From positions 49,714,934 to 49,778,933 of the forward strand of contig OX104127.1 of the NCBI GenBank assembly GCA_944470555.2: DNA of 64,000 bases, given 5' to 3'. Positions within the stretch are counted from its first letter, which is position 1, and every line of letters starts with the position of its first letter. Origin of the DNA: Heterobilharzia americana. Its lineage: Eukaryota; Platyhelminthes; Trematoda; Strigeidida; Schistosomatidae. A model generated the notes under the pieces. The model was not told the DNA's origin, did not search any database, and saw only the letters and a program-made list of their open reading frames with translations. A program made the translations under genes and the position numbers. Positions 11,871-24,700 of the stretch are shown piece after piece.

Positions 11871-12999
11871 GTTAGGTGAAGAGAAGAACTGATTACCGAG
11901 TCTGTACTCTTCGGTTCAATGCCGAATACATCACACTGAACTGACTCAGTACCGATTCCAAGAATAAGGAGAACTTTGCTACCAGTGTGACCTAAGAACT
12001 AGCAGTAAAAGAACTCATATGGCGAAGTGTCAGAGGTTTTGTGAGTACCTTGACAAGATTTCAAGCTAAGTTGAGAAACTCAATTTTCGAAAAACCTAAC
12101 ACTATGATACTACTTGAAAGTAGGTGGATGTACATGGCTAAAAGTGGAATAATTTGCTCCAGTTTATTGCTACTACGTCGATTGATACTTCACTTTGCCG
12201 ACAAAAGAAGTTGGAAACCATTTTACATAGATTTTCAAGTTTCAATAACCAGTTGGACCTGGTCTGAACATTAAACGATGTACTAGGATAGATAGATCTG
12301 ATCCGGCTAAGTTGAATTGGCCTAAACAATGCAATCTTCTTAGTAGAAACTATTTTAATTACACGACTCATTATGAACCAAATGAGAGGCCGGTCTTTCG
12401 GTAACTCATATTAGTTCACTAGAGTGTGTTGATCAGTGTAGATGGCTCCTAACCACCTACATCATTCAAGAATACATTTTGTCAGTTGATGCCGCTGTTG
12501 TTATTTTACTTTGTGGTAGGTGGAAGTCATATTGTTGAAAAGAAGATTGTGGGTTGACGCAAACCACGCGGACTGTAAGTAGTTTGTGAACAGTCAATCC
12601 AGCATTAGTTCTCATCTTCTAAATACCTTATGAGACATATGTTAGACACTGACTGTTTCATACTGACTAAAGGCATGAAATTAAAGTGCTTCTCAGCTTT
12701 TATCCAGCCACACATATTTAAGATTTCATAAAACCGCTTTTGAATGGAATATATTATGCAGAGCAGGTAGTTCCTTTCTATTAATCGAATGTTAACAATC
12801 AATCCTTTTTATTCATTGGATAATTAAACTCCTTAACTGGAATTCACTTATGAAAAATATCTTGAATTTCTTATTCAGTGCAGATCAATGCCCGTTGGTT
12901 ACTCTTTGAACTGGGTTGTTGTATGTGCAATATGTGTAAGACAGAGTGGAGTTATTCACTCAGATAAACGATATTTCTGCAGTGTTGTGCTCTTCAAGG
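11871..12999. other. No recognisable feature
   Basis: AT-rich; short open frames at 12041-12371 have no recognisable motif. Confidence 0.4.
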
Positions 13000-14830
13000 T
13001 TAACAGTTTGATCGTAGAGCTTTCACTGACATTCCAGACAACATCATCATGACAAAGTTCAGAGAGAATTTCTCCACAAGCAGTTTTGCAGTTAGTCTTG
13101 ATGACTTGATATGACTGGTTGTTTCTTCGATAATATTTTTATTATTTCCACGCATATTTCGGCTGGCTATCCTGATGACCTGAGATCTAGCCTTCTTGTT
13201 GTTCCTCATGTATCTCATTGGTTAACAGACTGAGTCCACGTCAGTATGTCTATTGATCATTGACTGAATTGTCCACCAAGCTTCTTCTGTCTCGGTCTAG
13301 TTCAAGTCTGTACTTGTATACATGCTGTGATATGACTGAAGATATAGCGTAACGCTTCACTGCTAGTTGATGTTCGTGTAGACAAACACAAAGTAGGTGG
13401 GCATTCTGCTCGACACAATAGTTTTTACATTTTTTACAGTCCATTGCATGGATAACACTTGTCGTATTTTCTTTGACTATTGTCCGCTTTGCCATTCATA
13501 ACATGGAGTGGTCTGGAAACGCTTCAATTTTCCGGTTTAAATCTTAAAGGCGTCCTTCATATAAGTTAAGAGAATCCGTCTGTTTATTCCTGGGCATGAC
13601 TGTTCGGTTGATGGAGAATTTGACAAGCATCTTTTGGCAAAGTTGTGAAGATAGTCATTCTTCCGAAAGACAGTCATCAAATCATTTCCTTCTTTTCTCC
13701 GAAAGGTCTGTGTGCTACAATGTATCTTCACTTTTTCGAAAAGTGTTCTAATGCAACTGATTTTGCTTTATTATGAATCGTCGGTATTTTAGTTGAGGAT
13801 TTGTTAGGTGTCAGTTGGTTTTCTGCCTACTTGAGTTTCCAACTTTCCCGAATCCCTTTTAACTATTAGAATTTTTAAAAATGCCAGTTTGTCGTTTAAT
13901 TCTCCTTCAGTTGTGTAGTTACTGTTATCAGAAACGTTTTGGATATGCGGCGATGGCAAAAAGTGAAATGAAAATCTGATTTGCAAACCAGGAAGCCATC
14001 AAACCATAGCTATCTCAGATAGTCAGACTGACAATGAGAAACGTTTTCTGTTCATTTTCAAGTGCTTTCTAGTTTGTATCTCTCAATACTGACAAACATA
14101 CATGTACCTATTAGACCCGAATTTTTGGTGCCATCAAAAGTAAGCAGGTAGTTCTCAGTCTTCACATTACTGTTTTTGCAATCAGCCCAGATATAGGCGA
14201 TCGCACTAGTCTTCCATTCATCTACTTGTACAGTCTTCTGGTACATTGGATATATATTGAGAGATATTGGTCAACTAATTATCATACTTGAAGATTGTCT
14301 TTATGTGTGTGTGTGTTCCGGGAGGCGTGTATTATTGGAGAGGTGAAAATCCATTGTATCCTTAGCTTCGATTCATTTGTGGCGTAAAGAGCTGCAATGT
14401 CCAAAGACCCCATTAATTTGTAGTTGTCAACATGAATACTGTTAGTCCCCAAAGATTGTACCGGTAAGTTGATAGAGTGGTCATATGATGGTTTCGGGCC
14501 CCTTAGTTTTCTAAAGATTTCTTTTAACATACTGCATAAGTGAGTACCCGAAAGAGAAAATAATGGTCTTTGGGGTATGTTTGATTTGTGTTTCTTCGGT
14601 CTACTGCAGAAACATGGAAGAATGAGACCATGAAATTTCTTTCATCATAGGTTTTGTCTCTTAGGTGGTCTTACTTTGACAAGCTTGTTTAAGGTCTTGA
14701 TAGTCTAAACGTCGAACTTTTTATATGGTTTATCTCAGTCAGTGGACATATGTTTCGGTCTGTGAGCAAATTGTCCACCTCCCTGAGATTGAAACAAGTT
14801 TTCCAAAGAGTCTTGAATATATCTCTGCTA
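13000..14830 (-). mobile_element. Penelope-like element, RT plus GIY-YIG endonuclease, degenerate
   Basis: Read on the minus strand from 14830 downwards, the order is that of a PLE polyprotein. First come RT fingers and palm words, including SLDIAALY (about 14400) where the first catalytic aspartate of motif A is expected. Then comes the post-palm block ELNDKLAFLKILI with RKPTDT (13920-13804), which is characteristic of PLE RT. A thumb block follows (13731-13537). Last is the endonuclease region with CKKCKNYCV and LHEHQLAVKR (13495-13250). Several frameshifts separate the blocks, and the YIG equivalent is degraded. It is the most complete PLE body here, but certainly inactive. Its sequence is close to the pieces at 60.7-62.9 kb. 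Confidence 0.75.
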
Positions 14831-15649
14831 TCAGTTCCAAAAATATTATGAAAATCAAGGTGACAGTTTCTCGCTAGTCACTTCTAAACGACTAACTACA
14901 AGTTCAGCGCACTGCAGTGTTGCATCATTTAACCAAGCAAGTTAATTTCCTCTCCTAACTGGTAGCATCTAATCACGCTTAGTTTATAGAAACGACTGAC
15001 ACTATTCAACTGACAATTGGCATAGATTTTACTAGCAGAAGAATACAGTACCTCTTGAAAATAAGCGTATTAATAAAACGCAAGCGTTCAAATTTTGGTC
15101 AAAGTATGGACTACGAGGGGTATTCAGGTTTGCGTTTAAAGTGATAAAATTGCTATTAATGACAATTCGACACTGGTAACTTCCTTCTTCATATATCAAA
15201 TCACCAGTGATAAATATATGAGGAGATTAGGTCTAGTGTGAAGTTTAATCACGTTCATATAGGAAGCTTAAGTTCATGAAGGATAATGATCTAATTTCTA
15301 GTACATCAAAAAAGGATTTTTCTGTTTAAACTAATTTATTATGCGCAGTGCTATATGGTGTCATTTCAAAATTAATCATTAAATAAATAAGATTGTCACT
15401 ATAGTTTCATGAATTAAAACAAAAAGTACACTAAGACATCTTCGTGTCACTCACTAGTTTCAAGTTCTATATGACTGTGACTTATTGATCTCAGAGGACC
15501 GATACTTCGCGTGTTCGAATACACATTTTCAGTTTCTATGGCTCGTTAATTCAAGTCCTTTTGTAATAAGTATTACTCACTTTAATATGACTACTGATCT
15601 CCAATCTTCAGTTAATTTTTCATTTAGACTACGAAACATGCCCATTGAG
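14831..15649. other. No recognisable feature
   Basis: AT-rich, no recognised feature. It may contain the decayed 5' part of the adjacent minus-strand PLE. Confidence 0.35.
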
Positions 15650-16403
15650 TCATAGAGAAGAGATAACTCAGCGAAGAAGACATTCTTCTCTGCAAAACTG
15701 CAGATCAGCTTCTCTAGTCAACATCTCATTCCGGAGTGCGTTAAGGACAAGTTGCTAATTTGGACCACCTTGATGTGTGTCTACAAGTTTACTTGCTCCT
15801 GTGGAGCTAGCTGTATAGGCCGCACAAGGCTCACGCTTTCCAAACGTATCTCAGAGCACTATCCTGCATGCTTGTTGAGGGGAGAATGTAAATCAATTAA
15901 CAGTTCAATTCTTGAACATTTGGTCAACTTTGGACATAAAGCTAGACCACAGTCTTCCTTCAATGTCATTTTTCGTGTCATGTGGAATAGTTCAAAAGAA
16001 GTACACCTTCGATAGTTGTGCACAGTGGAGGCACTGGCAATTCATCAATTCAAGCCTGATCTCTGCTTGCAAAATAAGTATGTTCAATCTTTCATCTTAT
16101 CATGGTCTTAACACTTTCATTTTTTTCGATTTCATTATAATTAATTAGTTTATTATTATCACCTTTATTATGACCCTTGTCTCATTCTTCACCTTCTTTA
16201 CACCTATCTTTCAAGTGAACACTCAATATTTGCGTTTCTTATCTACCAACAATTTTCACCTTGTCAAACTCCTTGCCTTCCTTGATATTTCTACTGTCTT
16301 AGTTTATTATGCAACTACTTTGCATTTTCGATTCCGGTTTTTTAGCACTAGGTCAATGATGTAGTTATGCCCTATTGTTTCATAATGGACTGTTATATGT
16401 TTA

Positions 16404-16472
<69 letters not shown>

Positions 16473-16540
16473 TGTACAGCTTTAGAAAATGATATCGTCG
16501 AAAAAGAAAATTCTCTTCGCTGAATTATCTCTTCTCCATA
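15650..16540 (+). mobile_element. Penelope-like element tail with GIY-YIG endonuclease and short inverted ends
   Basis: An 87-codon open stretch (15752-16015) contains VYKFTCSCGASCIGRTR and SKRISEH, then SSILEHLVNFGHKARP, in the order of a PLE GIY-YIG domain. The first tyrosine of the YIG half is cysteine here. The coding part is short and 5'-truncated. The sequence at 15655-15690 recurs inverted at 16500-16535 (core GATAACTCAGCGAAGA, imperfect), so this element is again bracketed by inverted sequence. The segment between the endonuclease and the right repeat holds a (TA)n tract. Confidence 0.7.
16405..16469. repeat. (TA)n microsatellite
   Basis: 65 bp of uninterrupted alternating T and A inside the 3' part of the PLE. 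The tyrosine-isoleucine open frame on the minus strand is an artefact of it. Confidence 0.97.
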
Positions 16541-16693
16541 ATTTTTCATTTCGTTATTGTTTTTAAAATTCAGCTGTTGTAACCTACTGAGTATGCTCAA
16601 GAAAAGCATTTTTGCTCGGTAATGATGTAGGTGTCAAATGTTGCACGACAACAGTATGTTCACTAACACTTGCTTTTGTTTAGAACATTGCCA

Positions 16694-16745
16694 GTATACT
16701 GCTGATGGGCTCAGTCAAAAGTGAGCGAAACAGGTGTTTAGTCCA
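16694..16745 (+). ncRNA. Solitary hammerhead-like ribozyme motif
   Basis: The order of elements is CTGATGG (16702-16708), a perfect 5-bp stem II GCTCA/TGAGC with an 8-base loop (709-726), GAAA (727-730), a very short stem III region, cleavage triplet GTT (736-738), then TAGT. TAGT can pair with ACTG (698-701) as stem I. The one visible core defect is G in place of the last A of CTGANGA. The layout matches the short-stem-III hammerheads of the SINE-like repeats here, but stem II is unrelated in sequence. Confidence 0.5.
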
Positions 16746-17541
16746 CTTTGTTTTGACTGGTAGGGATTACCGATTGGTTATAGTGACTTTTAACTTCGAA
16801 TGTCGATCAATAGTATACATCATGGAGTTCTTAGACTGAAATTAGATCTTATCGTTCGATGGTTGGCCTCTTTGAAGCATGACCTTTTCTTGATCGATTC
16901 ATGACCTGAATTTGTCTCATAGTATTAGTCGATCACGTTTTGAAATGAATGTAACTGTCTCATTAAAATTTACGCTTCCACTGCTATATAATTTCACACG
17001 TTTCCTGTCAAAAGTATATCGATGCTCATGCAAAATTGTTGATTTCAGCAGTTATGCATGGTGATCGCGCTTATGAACACGCTCCTAAAGACGATAGGCG
17101 GTTAGAATACTGATGCCCACTATCAATTTGAAAAATACCAATATACCAACATCCATCAGAGAGGGAGTGAGAAGAATTTCTAAACCCCCAGAAGACAGTA
17201 GCGCTGACAACGAAGATTCATGCTTCAAAAAATTGGGGCAGTATGCGGAGAAGGGAGTATTTCAAGAACATGCTATTCAAAACCTCTAACATGATTATCG
17301 ACAGATCAGCAAACCAGTCTGCAGTGAATTTATTAAGAAAGTTTATGCCGAAATGGAGAAAGACCGTTCTAATAGACTTCACCAGTAGGATTTGAATGCA
17401 TCACGGTTAACTGTTGTTAAGATGTTACACAAAAGACATTAAGTGACTCTTAAGATAACGTATCAAAAAACACTTCGCTACTCAACATTTGGGAAGAAAT
17501 CTTTAGAAAACAATAGGGTATAGTAGTGATATCAGTGTTGT
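16746..17541. other. No recognisable feature
   Basis: AT-rich, no gene or repeat recognised. Confidence 0.4.
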
Positions 17542-17612
17542 GAGTAGTAGTAGTAGTAGTAGCAGTGGTAGTAGTAGCAGTAGTAATGATACTGCTGGTG
17601 ATGATGATAACG
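17542..17612. repeat. Imperfect (GTA)n / (GAT)n trinucleotide repeat
   Basis: A run of GTA units interrupted by GCA and GGT, grading into GAT units. Confidence 0.9.
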
Positions 17613-19917
17613 ACAGCGTGATGACTGATAAGGACAAGGAAATAAATGCACGAGACAGCATTTATTTTGGCATAAACAGCTAGTTCCAAACGAAATCTTC
17701 TTTGGTCTCATATAAATTCGGAAAGGATAAAGTATGATTTTCTGTCAACAATGTGGGTGTTTTAACGCTTTATAATCAGTCTTGCCTCCCCATTTATCTT
17801 TCTTCACATTGTGGTTTGTGTAATATAATCACTGATAAAAAGATTTATATAAGCCTTCTGTCAGTGGTCGTTGTGTTAACACTTTAGACGCAGTTAATTT
17901 ACACTAATTTGTCGTGCTACTTTATAACGTGTTCATGTCTGAAGTTCAATTTTCCAGGAATGTCCTTCTTAAACGATGGTTTGCACCATCACAATTGAAA
18001 CAACCAGTAGTAGTTCAAGAGATCGCAGCGGTCATTTTGAGAAGTATGCACTTTTGAATAAAGTCTCTTGCAATTACTTTGTAAGTTCTGAGGTGGATGT
18101 TTCAGCTGATACAATCGACCTCGGTGTTTCATATTTTAAACCTAGACTAATTTATCATATCATGTGATTTTTTTCCTACGCTTTGTAAAAGTACTAACCT
18201 TTTTGGAAATTGAATTCATGAATTTTTAAGTACGGTCAGTTAGTTAGTATCGTACGGAAACTGGTAAACTTAATACTACAGTACATAGTTCTCCGGTAAT
18301 CTCTTCTTGCTTCGCTATAAGTATTAATTCTTTGCATATTGAATACTTCCATGAATACCTTGTTATTGTGGAATCTAGGACGCAAGTTAACTCATATTTT
18401 GGACTCATGTATAGCTGACTGGCGAAGAATTAGATCAAGAAAACTTAACGGTAACCCAACCAAGGCATAACATCAGTCTCTCAAGCCATTAGTTGAAGTT
18501 CACAGGGGGACAAGGATTAGTGGTTTCAGACTCTACATAACCTGATAGTAAGCCCATTACAGTCTTCAGTATGTTTTCACCTTCATCTTTCTCAAAACTT
18601 TGAACATCTCATTGTTCTACACCTATCACCTTTTTCGTTCATAGTTTTGCACACTTACTGATACTTTTGCCTTTATGACTTTTTCTAACTGTCTGTATAT
18701 CCACATTGTGCATCTATCTGTGAGTGTACCTTCCAGAACTGGCATGCCAACGGGATTCTAACCGAATAATCTTCATCACCTTGTGTATGTGTATGTGTAT
18801 GAAACTGTGAAACTCCCTACTGGACATAAATTCACGTCTTAAGCTTGTAAATATCAATTAGGCATTAGTTAACATTCCCATGAAATAAACCCTAGTTAAA
18901 TCGTTGTTTACATACATCATAGTGAATATTACCATCAAGTAGGTAGTCACTGATATGATTAAATATTTGAGCATTTTACTCCATTCATCCATGTAAATCA
19001 TTTAGCAGTTGTCGATTAATTCATTATACTTCCTTATGCCAATCCAACCTTTAGCTCATCAGGTGACTTGTCTTGAGTGCATTTTACAAAGTGAAATGCC
19101 CCATCATAGTCAGTTAGTCAATCAGTAAGTCAGCTACTCAGCTAGTTATTTAATCAATCCACAAACGAATTAGTGTATATTAAAATATCATTTGACGTAA
19201 GAAAAATTTCTCTTTAACTCTGAGATGTATGTAGGAGGCTAAAATTAAAGTTGCATCAAATTCTTTGTAGTCAAATGGAAAGTATGAAAGCAAATCACTT
19301 TTATATGATAATGAGTTTTTCATGTCACTAGCGAAATTCTAACAAATGGTCTTCCTTCACTCAAACTTATATCAGTTTGTAGTGATGTGGAATAAACTGA
19401 CAAAAAAAACTAGACTTATACACCTCATAGCTAGCCTATCATGATGATAATGGCGGTGATGACAGCCATGATGATGTTGTCAGTGTATTGCTTTTTTTCA
19501 AGTGTTTAGACAACCGACAATGCTTGTCTCAGGGTTTGAGAAAAATTAGAATCAACTCATGTTGTGTAATTGACATTTGTAAAACTAAGTTGTAAGGCGT
19601 CGTATATTTCAAGACTTCATATGAATTACAACATGCAAATGATGGTCAATAAATGAATGTTTTACAACTCTGTAGAAACTACTGGCTTCTTTCGATGCAA
19701 TAGTATATACTTATTTAATAATTGTGTTGCTTTATTGTATACTGCATGTAACCTAATTCATATTTCTTGACAAATACCATATGACCCCGATATCATATTA
19801 GTATTGAAACTAATTTTTATTTACATACATTAGACAGTGAACGACCTAATTAATTTCATGTTTACGAATCCTGTAGTGTTTGTCTTTTGGTTTACCTGTA
19901 GTTGATGCCTGTTCAGT
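17613..19917. other. No recognisable feature
   Basis: AT-rich, with short GT- and AGTC-type low-complexity patches (18780-18800, 19105-19150). No coding similarity was recognised. Confidence 0.4.
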
Positions 19918-20162
19918 TGGTGGTCTAAAACTTCGCCTTCATTTTAGTCCGTTTATTAGAAATACCACACAGTGAGACAGTAGTATTTACTGGACACAAT
20001 TTACTGTCCATATTCAAATCAGGTAGCTCCACAACTTCGAGACAGTCTTTATATATTCCCCATTTTCTCTCCTTCTCTGTGATGACAAGGGTAGTAGAAT
20101 TTTCCATATATCTGGGACAGGTGCAGAATCATTTCGATTGCATGTGTTTGGTATTGAATCGA
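19918..20162 (-). repeat. Left inverted arm of Penelope-like element
   Basis: Nearly exact reverse complement of 20674-20913, about 240 bp. Both arms encode the same 60-codon open frame (words PDLNMDSKLCPVNTT), here on the minus strand. The spacer between the arms holds the endonuclease domain. Confidence 0.88.
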
Positions 20163-20913
20163 TAGCAATAGTAATACTGGTGTTATTAACAATAATCCCA
20201 CTACTAATGATAATAACAGCGACAGGGTTAAGAGAGAATTTAAAGCCTCTGCTGTGTTATCATACAAGGAAGGCAGGCACCTGAGAAGCATTACGAAGAA
20301 TTCTCAATAAGGCTGGGATTAAAGTGGCATTCAAACCAACAAACTCACTTAGAAACAAACTTTGTTAGTTAAAAGATCCTATCGATGCAATTAGGCAAAA
20401 TAATCTGGTTTACCAGATTCCTTGCAATGATTGCGAGGTCAAGTGCATAGGTCAAAGCAGTCGAACAGGGTCGATTAGAATAACAGAGCACAAAAACCTA
20501 GCTAAATCAGGATTAGTAGATCCTAATAAGATAAGAAATATCGAGAAAAGCTCGGCTATAGCTCTGCATGCGGTGACACACAATCACACAGTAGGGTGGG
20601 ATAGGGTGACAGTGTTGAAAACTAACTTAGTTGGGTGGAGTAAGAGATCGACAACCGAATCTTTGTTTATCGAATCAACACCAAACACATGCAATCGAAA
20701 TGATTCTGCACCTGTCCCAGATATATGGAAAATTCTACTACCCTTGTCATCACAGAGAAGGAGAGAAAATGGGGAATATATAAAGACTGTCTCGAAGTTG
20801 TGGAGCTACCTGATTTGAATATGGACAGTAAATTGTGTCCAGTAAATACTACTGTCTCACTGTGTGGTATTTCTAATAAACGGACTAAAATGAAGGCGAA
20901 GTTTTAGACCACC
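20163..20913 (+). mobile_element. Penelope-like element tail with GIY-YIG endonuclease
   Basis: The plus strand carries a linker (FKPTNSLRNK, with one internal stop near 20368) and then the GIY-YIG core LVYQIPCNDCEVKCIGQSSR at 20407-20466. Next come IRITEHKNLAK, HAVTHNH and STTESLFIES. The first tyrosine of the YIG half is cysteine. The frame then enters the right inverted arm (20674-20913). The RT is missing. The domain differs clearly from those at 4.6 and 15.8 kb, so it belongs to another PLE lineage. Confidence 0.8.
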
Positions 20914-23900
20914 AGTGAAGATGAAGTAACAATTGCAGGTACATCATACTGCGACATAGGACGCTCGAATAGCACACTTTGCTATCAGAGGTTCCCAGTA
21001 AAAAGGAGTTCCAATTTAAGTGAACAACCCTGCCCATAGCTATCCATTTTTAAACAACTCTTCAACAGCTGTCAGCTTATGAAGAGAAATATATCCCAAG
21101 TTAATCATATCCTTACTCTATCATTATAAAGCCAGAGGACTGTCTCAATAGTTATATGAGATGCGTTTTACATGCACAATCTTGAATTTATCTATAGAGT
21201 GACTTGATTCTGAAGTAAAGCAGCTTGAGAAGGGAGAACAAGTTCTATCAAGAAACATCCAGTGAAGAAACGAATAACTTCTCATTGCTTAAAAGTACTT
21301 TGACTTGTGTTATGCGTATTATTCGATTAAAACATTATTCGGTAAACTTGCAACTGAGTTCATTCAGTTAGGGTTTGATTTTTAATGACTTTCAATGTGC
21401 TTTTTGTACTCTTAGTCACTTAACAAATATCTGCCTACTGATTCCATGTTGTTTTTCCCTGAAGGTTTTGAGTTCTTACTGTTTTATCAACGTTATATAT
21501 TCTGACCTATGGTTAGCTGTTCACTCGGTTGTATGCAAACTATTTATTGACTTTTTTTTGCATAACACTGCTATAGAAATGACAGACAATAATCGAAGAT
21601 ATACGCCTACCTGTCTTAAACCTACCGCGTATAAACGGTTTTGTAGGTTCATTTTTCTCTGGTTGTTCAGACTATATCTCCTAACTCAGTCTTGTTTGAT
21701 TCAATTTTGGCTGTTATCAATACACAAAAGACTTTTAACGAAGGAAATTGAACCACACACACAGGAATGGTAATGCCAGATCCTGCTTATCAAGGTGACA
21801 AAAACAACAGATAGGGTGATCAGAAACAGTCTACTCTGATTAAGCCTAACAGACGTTGATGGGTCATATTCAACTCGAAGAACCATGTGAAAATTTATTC
21901 TGATTCTGCTGAAGCTAGTTCAAGGAATTAAGCGTCCTGATACACAGGAATAACTAGCGTGGTTGTGTGACCAAATTACTTAAAACTCTCTACATACCTA
22001 CCTTGATCTAATTGAGACAAACGATCGTATTTATCGATTGAATGCGGCATAAAAAAATCACAGAGGACATTTGTTTCTATAAAGGAGCAAAGATAACTAT
22101 AGATTCGGAAAAACATAAATCCATTTGAACGGAAAACAACCCTATGATAAAAATGTATCAGAACACAAAGTGACTAAAGTTTAGGGTCTCATCTCATGTC
22201 TGTGGATTTTAATCAACAAGGTAGCGGGCAGCGTCATGATCACCAGTGTTCAGAGTACGTTCATATATCATTCATTCAGTCCAGTTTCTGTAACCAATGC
22301 TTACCATTGTTTTGGAATCGCGGTTTTCTAACTCCAGATATTTGCTTCTATCGTTTCACTTTTGTAAAACCAGGTTTGCTACTAGAATATTGTGAAAAAA
22401 ACTTTCTTAGCAGATATATTTCTCCAGCATGAGCAGGATTCTTTCACTTACTGCTTGCCATAAGAGAGTATTCATGAAGAAATATATAATTAGTGTAGCT
22501 CGAAACTAGTGACTTACTTTTGTGTTTCAAGTTGGACGAAACGGACGGAATCGCGAGACGAGTGTCACGAGTAAAACTGGCAGTGATGGTGTTAAATGTG
22601 TAGATAGTCTGTTGGAGAGAAAGGTTTATGGCTTTAACATGAAATATGATTTGTCTTTGAGTTGCACAATGGAATGGCTTTTCAATCGAACCAGGGTTAT
22701 GATATCTGTGATATCCAGTTGGGCTAACGCGGAGAAGTCTCAACACCTACGTCAGAGTGAAATAAACAACGATGGTTAAAAGCAACGGCTCTACTGTAGT
22801 GTTATGAGTTAATACTTCATACTGCTTACTTGTTTTTAGGTGGCTTTAAGTAGCTGAATTCGGAAACTGAAGGTTTGCCTAACAGAATCCAAAGAAAAAT
22901 ATCGGCGAAGAAAGTACAAAACAGAAGTGTTTGACTTACTTCAGCCTCCACGTTAACGGTTGTTGTTAGAATGCTTTACGCTTGATATTATATGATACTG
23001 AGAATATGTGAAGTAGTGTATTACACTTTTGTTTCTTCTAGCTCCCCATCTTCTAGTGTGCCCTATTCTTACACTTAATAACCTAGCATAACCTATGAGA
23101 TGGAACTGTTCAGGGTTGTTCGGATTCTGTCATTCAAATAACTTTAGAATACCACTATTTGGTCAATCGACAGTCCAACTTATGCTGAAATACCCAAGTG
23201 ATATCCAACCACTACCTTGCTTGAGGTTCGATGGAGCTTGACTCTGATATTGTGCAACTGAGGCGAACAGTAGCATTGAATTCGTTCCTAACACTGTGCA
23301 TTTCAATGGCCAGAATACCAAAGCAGTACGTCTTTTTTTATCATAAGGACTGTATGGACTTTGACAACTTCATGTAATTGAATGGAGGACAGTGTTTCTC
23401 CTGTTATATTGGCCACACTCCACGTTGCTGTCGTACAACAACACCGAAGAAACTTTTCATTTTTCTCACAGAATCCAATTTTTCGGGTAGGACCAAATTT
23501 TGATCTAGGCAGAATATTTTCATAAGGCCACAAGCCTTGCGTAAAGATCGTTCACACTTAGACTTGTAAGGACATGGTAGTCATTTTTGTGTATAGCAAG
23601 TACGCCATCTATACAATTTCAGAATGCATTTAATTATTCATTTCTGCTTGCCTGAGGAAGAGAACTCAAGATATGTAGTAGATTCACCTAAAGCTTGTAA
23701 AAATAATTAGTGGGCAAACAGTTTAATCTTTTCTTCATTTTGCCTCCCAGTTCAATAATCGTTAAGAATTTGAAAAAATGACGTGTATGTTCAGAAAGAG
23801 ACAATGGTCAATGAAGCTTTACTATAACAACTACGTGTTTGACCTAGATGAGGAATTTCTCATTTTCGTGTCACCTTACCCATCCCCTTTGTCCTATCTG

Positions 23901-24327
23901 ATATAACGGTTATCCACCTATTTGTTTGTCATAAATCTCTTATTACTCATGCTATTGTCTTCATACTTCTCGAAGAAACTCGGAAACCTGTCCTCCAAAC
24001 TAACTACCAGTCAATAAAACACCACCACTATGAGTTTTATTCCACACATTGGTCAAATGACTTTGGCTGTCCCATCTAACTTCCTCATTGTATTCACTAG
24101 GCGCTTCTTCCTTTGAAAAAAGAAAATCTGTTACTGATTTGAGTTTATAGCTGTTCTTTATTTATTTGTGACTACTTGCTGCTGATGAGCAGCTACAAAA
24201 GAGGATGGTATGACAATTTACCGAACGTTACTCAGTAGCATTGATGCAAACTTACAAAACCACGACTATCTCAGTTAGTCTCCTCAGGTAAAATACATTT
24301 AATTCTGAATGAATAATTTATCTCAAG
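20914..24327. other. No recognisable feature
   Basis: Contains a 132-codon open frame (21375-21773, +) and two ~100-codon frames near 22.5 kb, none with a recognisable motif or repeat similarity. They are probably chance frames in AT-rich DNA, though a spliced exon cannot be excluded by eye. Confidence 0.35.
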
Positions 24328-24700
24328 GTGGCATTCATCACGGACTGACATCATTTAGAAAAGCATTGAAAACCTGGGTGCACTGGACAGTTGAAAGCTA
24401 AGCGGATGCCGTCTAAAGATCGAGGTGGATAGTTGCTTTGTGTCCTGAATTAACAGAAGTAGGGGAAAGTGGACCACTGAACCACTGTTCAGTGACTGAA
24501 TGGCAAGACGGCTACCGAAAGACCTAAATGTCTTGGGTTCGAGCCGTGGCGGGATCTCGAGTGAGTACGGCTGAGGGGGTCTCAAACTAGGACAAAACAG
24601 TTATTCAGTGCTCCCAGGTCTTCAGCGCTTTTCCAACTGATGTCAGTTCTTGATGAACACTGCCTTGAAATAAATAAACACCACATAAACCTCAACCTAA
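24325..24700 (+). repeat. SINE-like hammerhead retroposon with inverted terminal ends, copy 4
   Basis: The plus-strand copy has a tRNA-like segment (box-B word GGGTTCGAGCC near 24536) and a hammerhead remnant at about 24560-24605. The remnant reads CTGAGGG, then GGACAAAAC, so both boxes are mutated. Unusually, the left end (24328-24390) is an inverted copy of the right end (24610-24674): CAAGG..GACTGACATCA..GAAAACCTGGG..CACTGG recurs reversed. The ends therefore look like long terminal inverted repeats of about 60 bp. Confidence 0.75.

Noticed and set aside
16307..16609. 100-codon minus-strand frame with a Tyr-Ile run
   Set aside because: Translation of the (TA)n tract.
21375..21773. 132-codon plus-strand frame rich in Phe, Leu and Cys
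   Set aside because: Composition is that expected of AT-rich DNA and no homology is recognised. Kept only as an unlikely exon candidate.
24176..24205. CTGATGAG near 24183 as a hammerhead
   Set aside because: There is no GAAA box at a proper distance.
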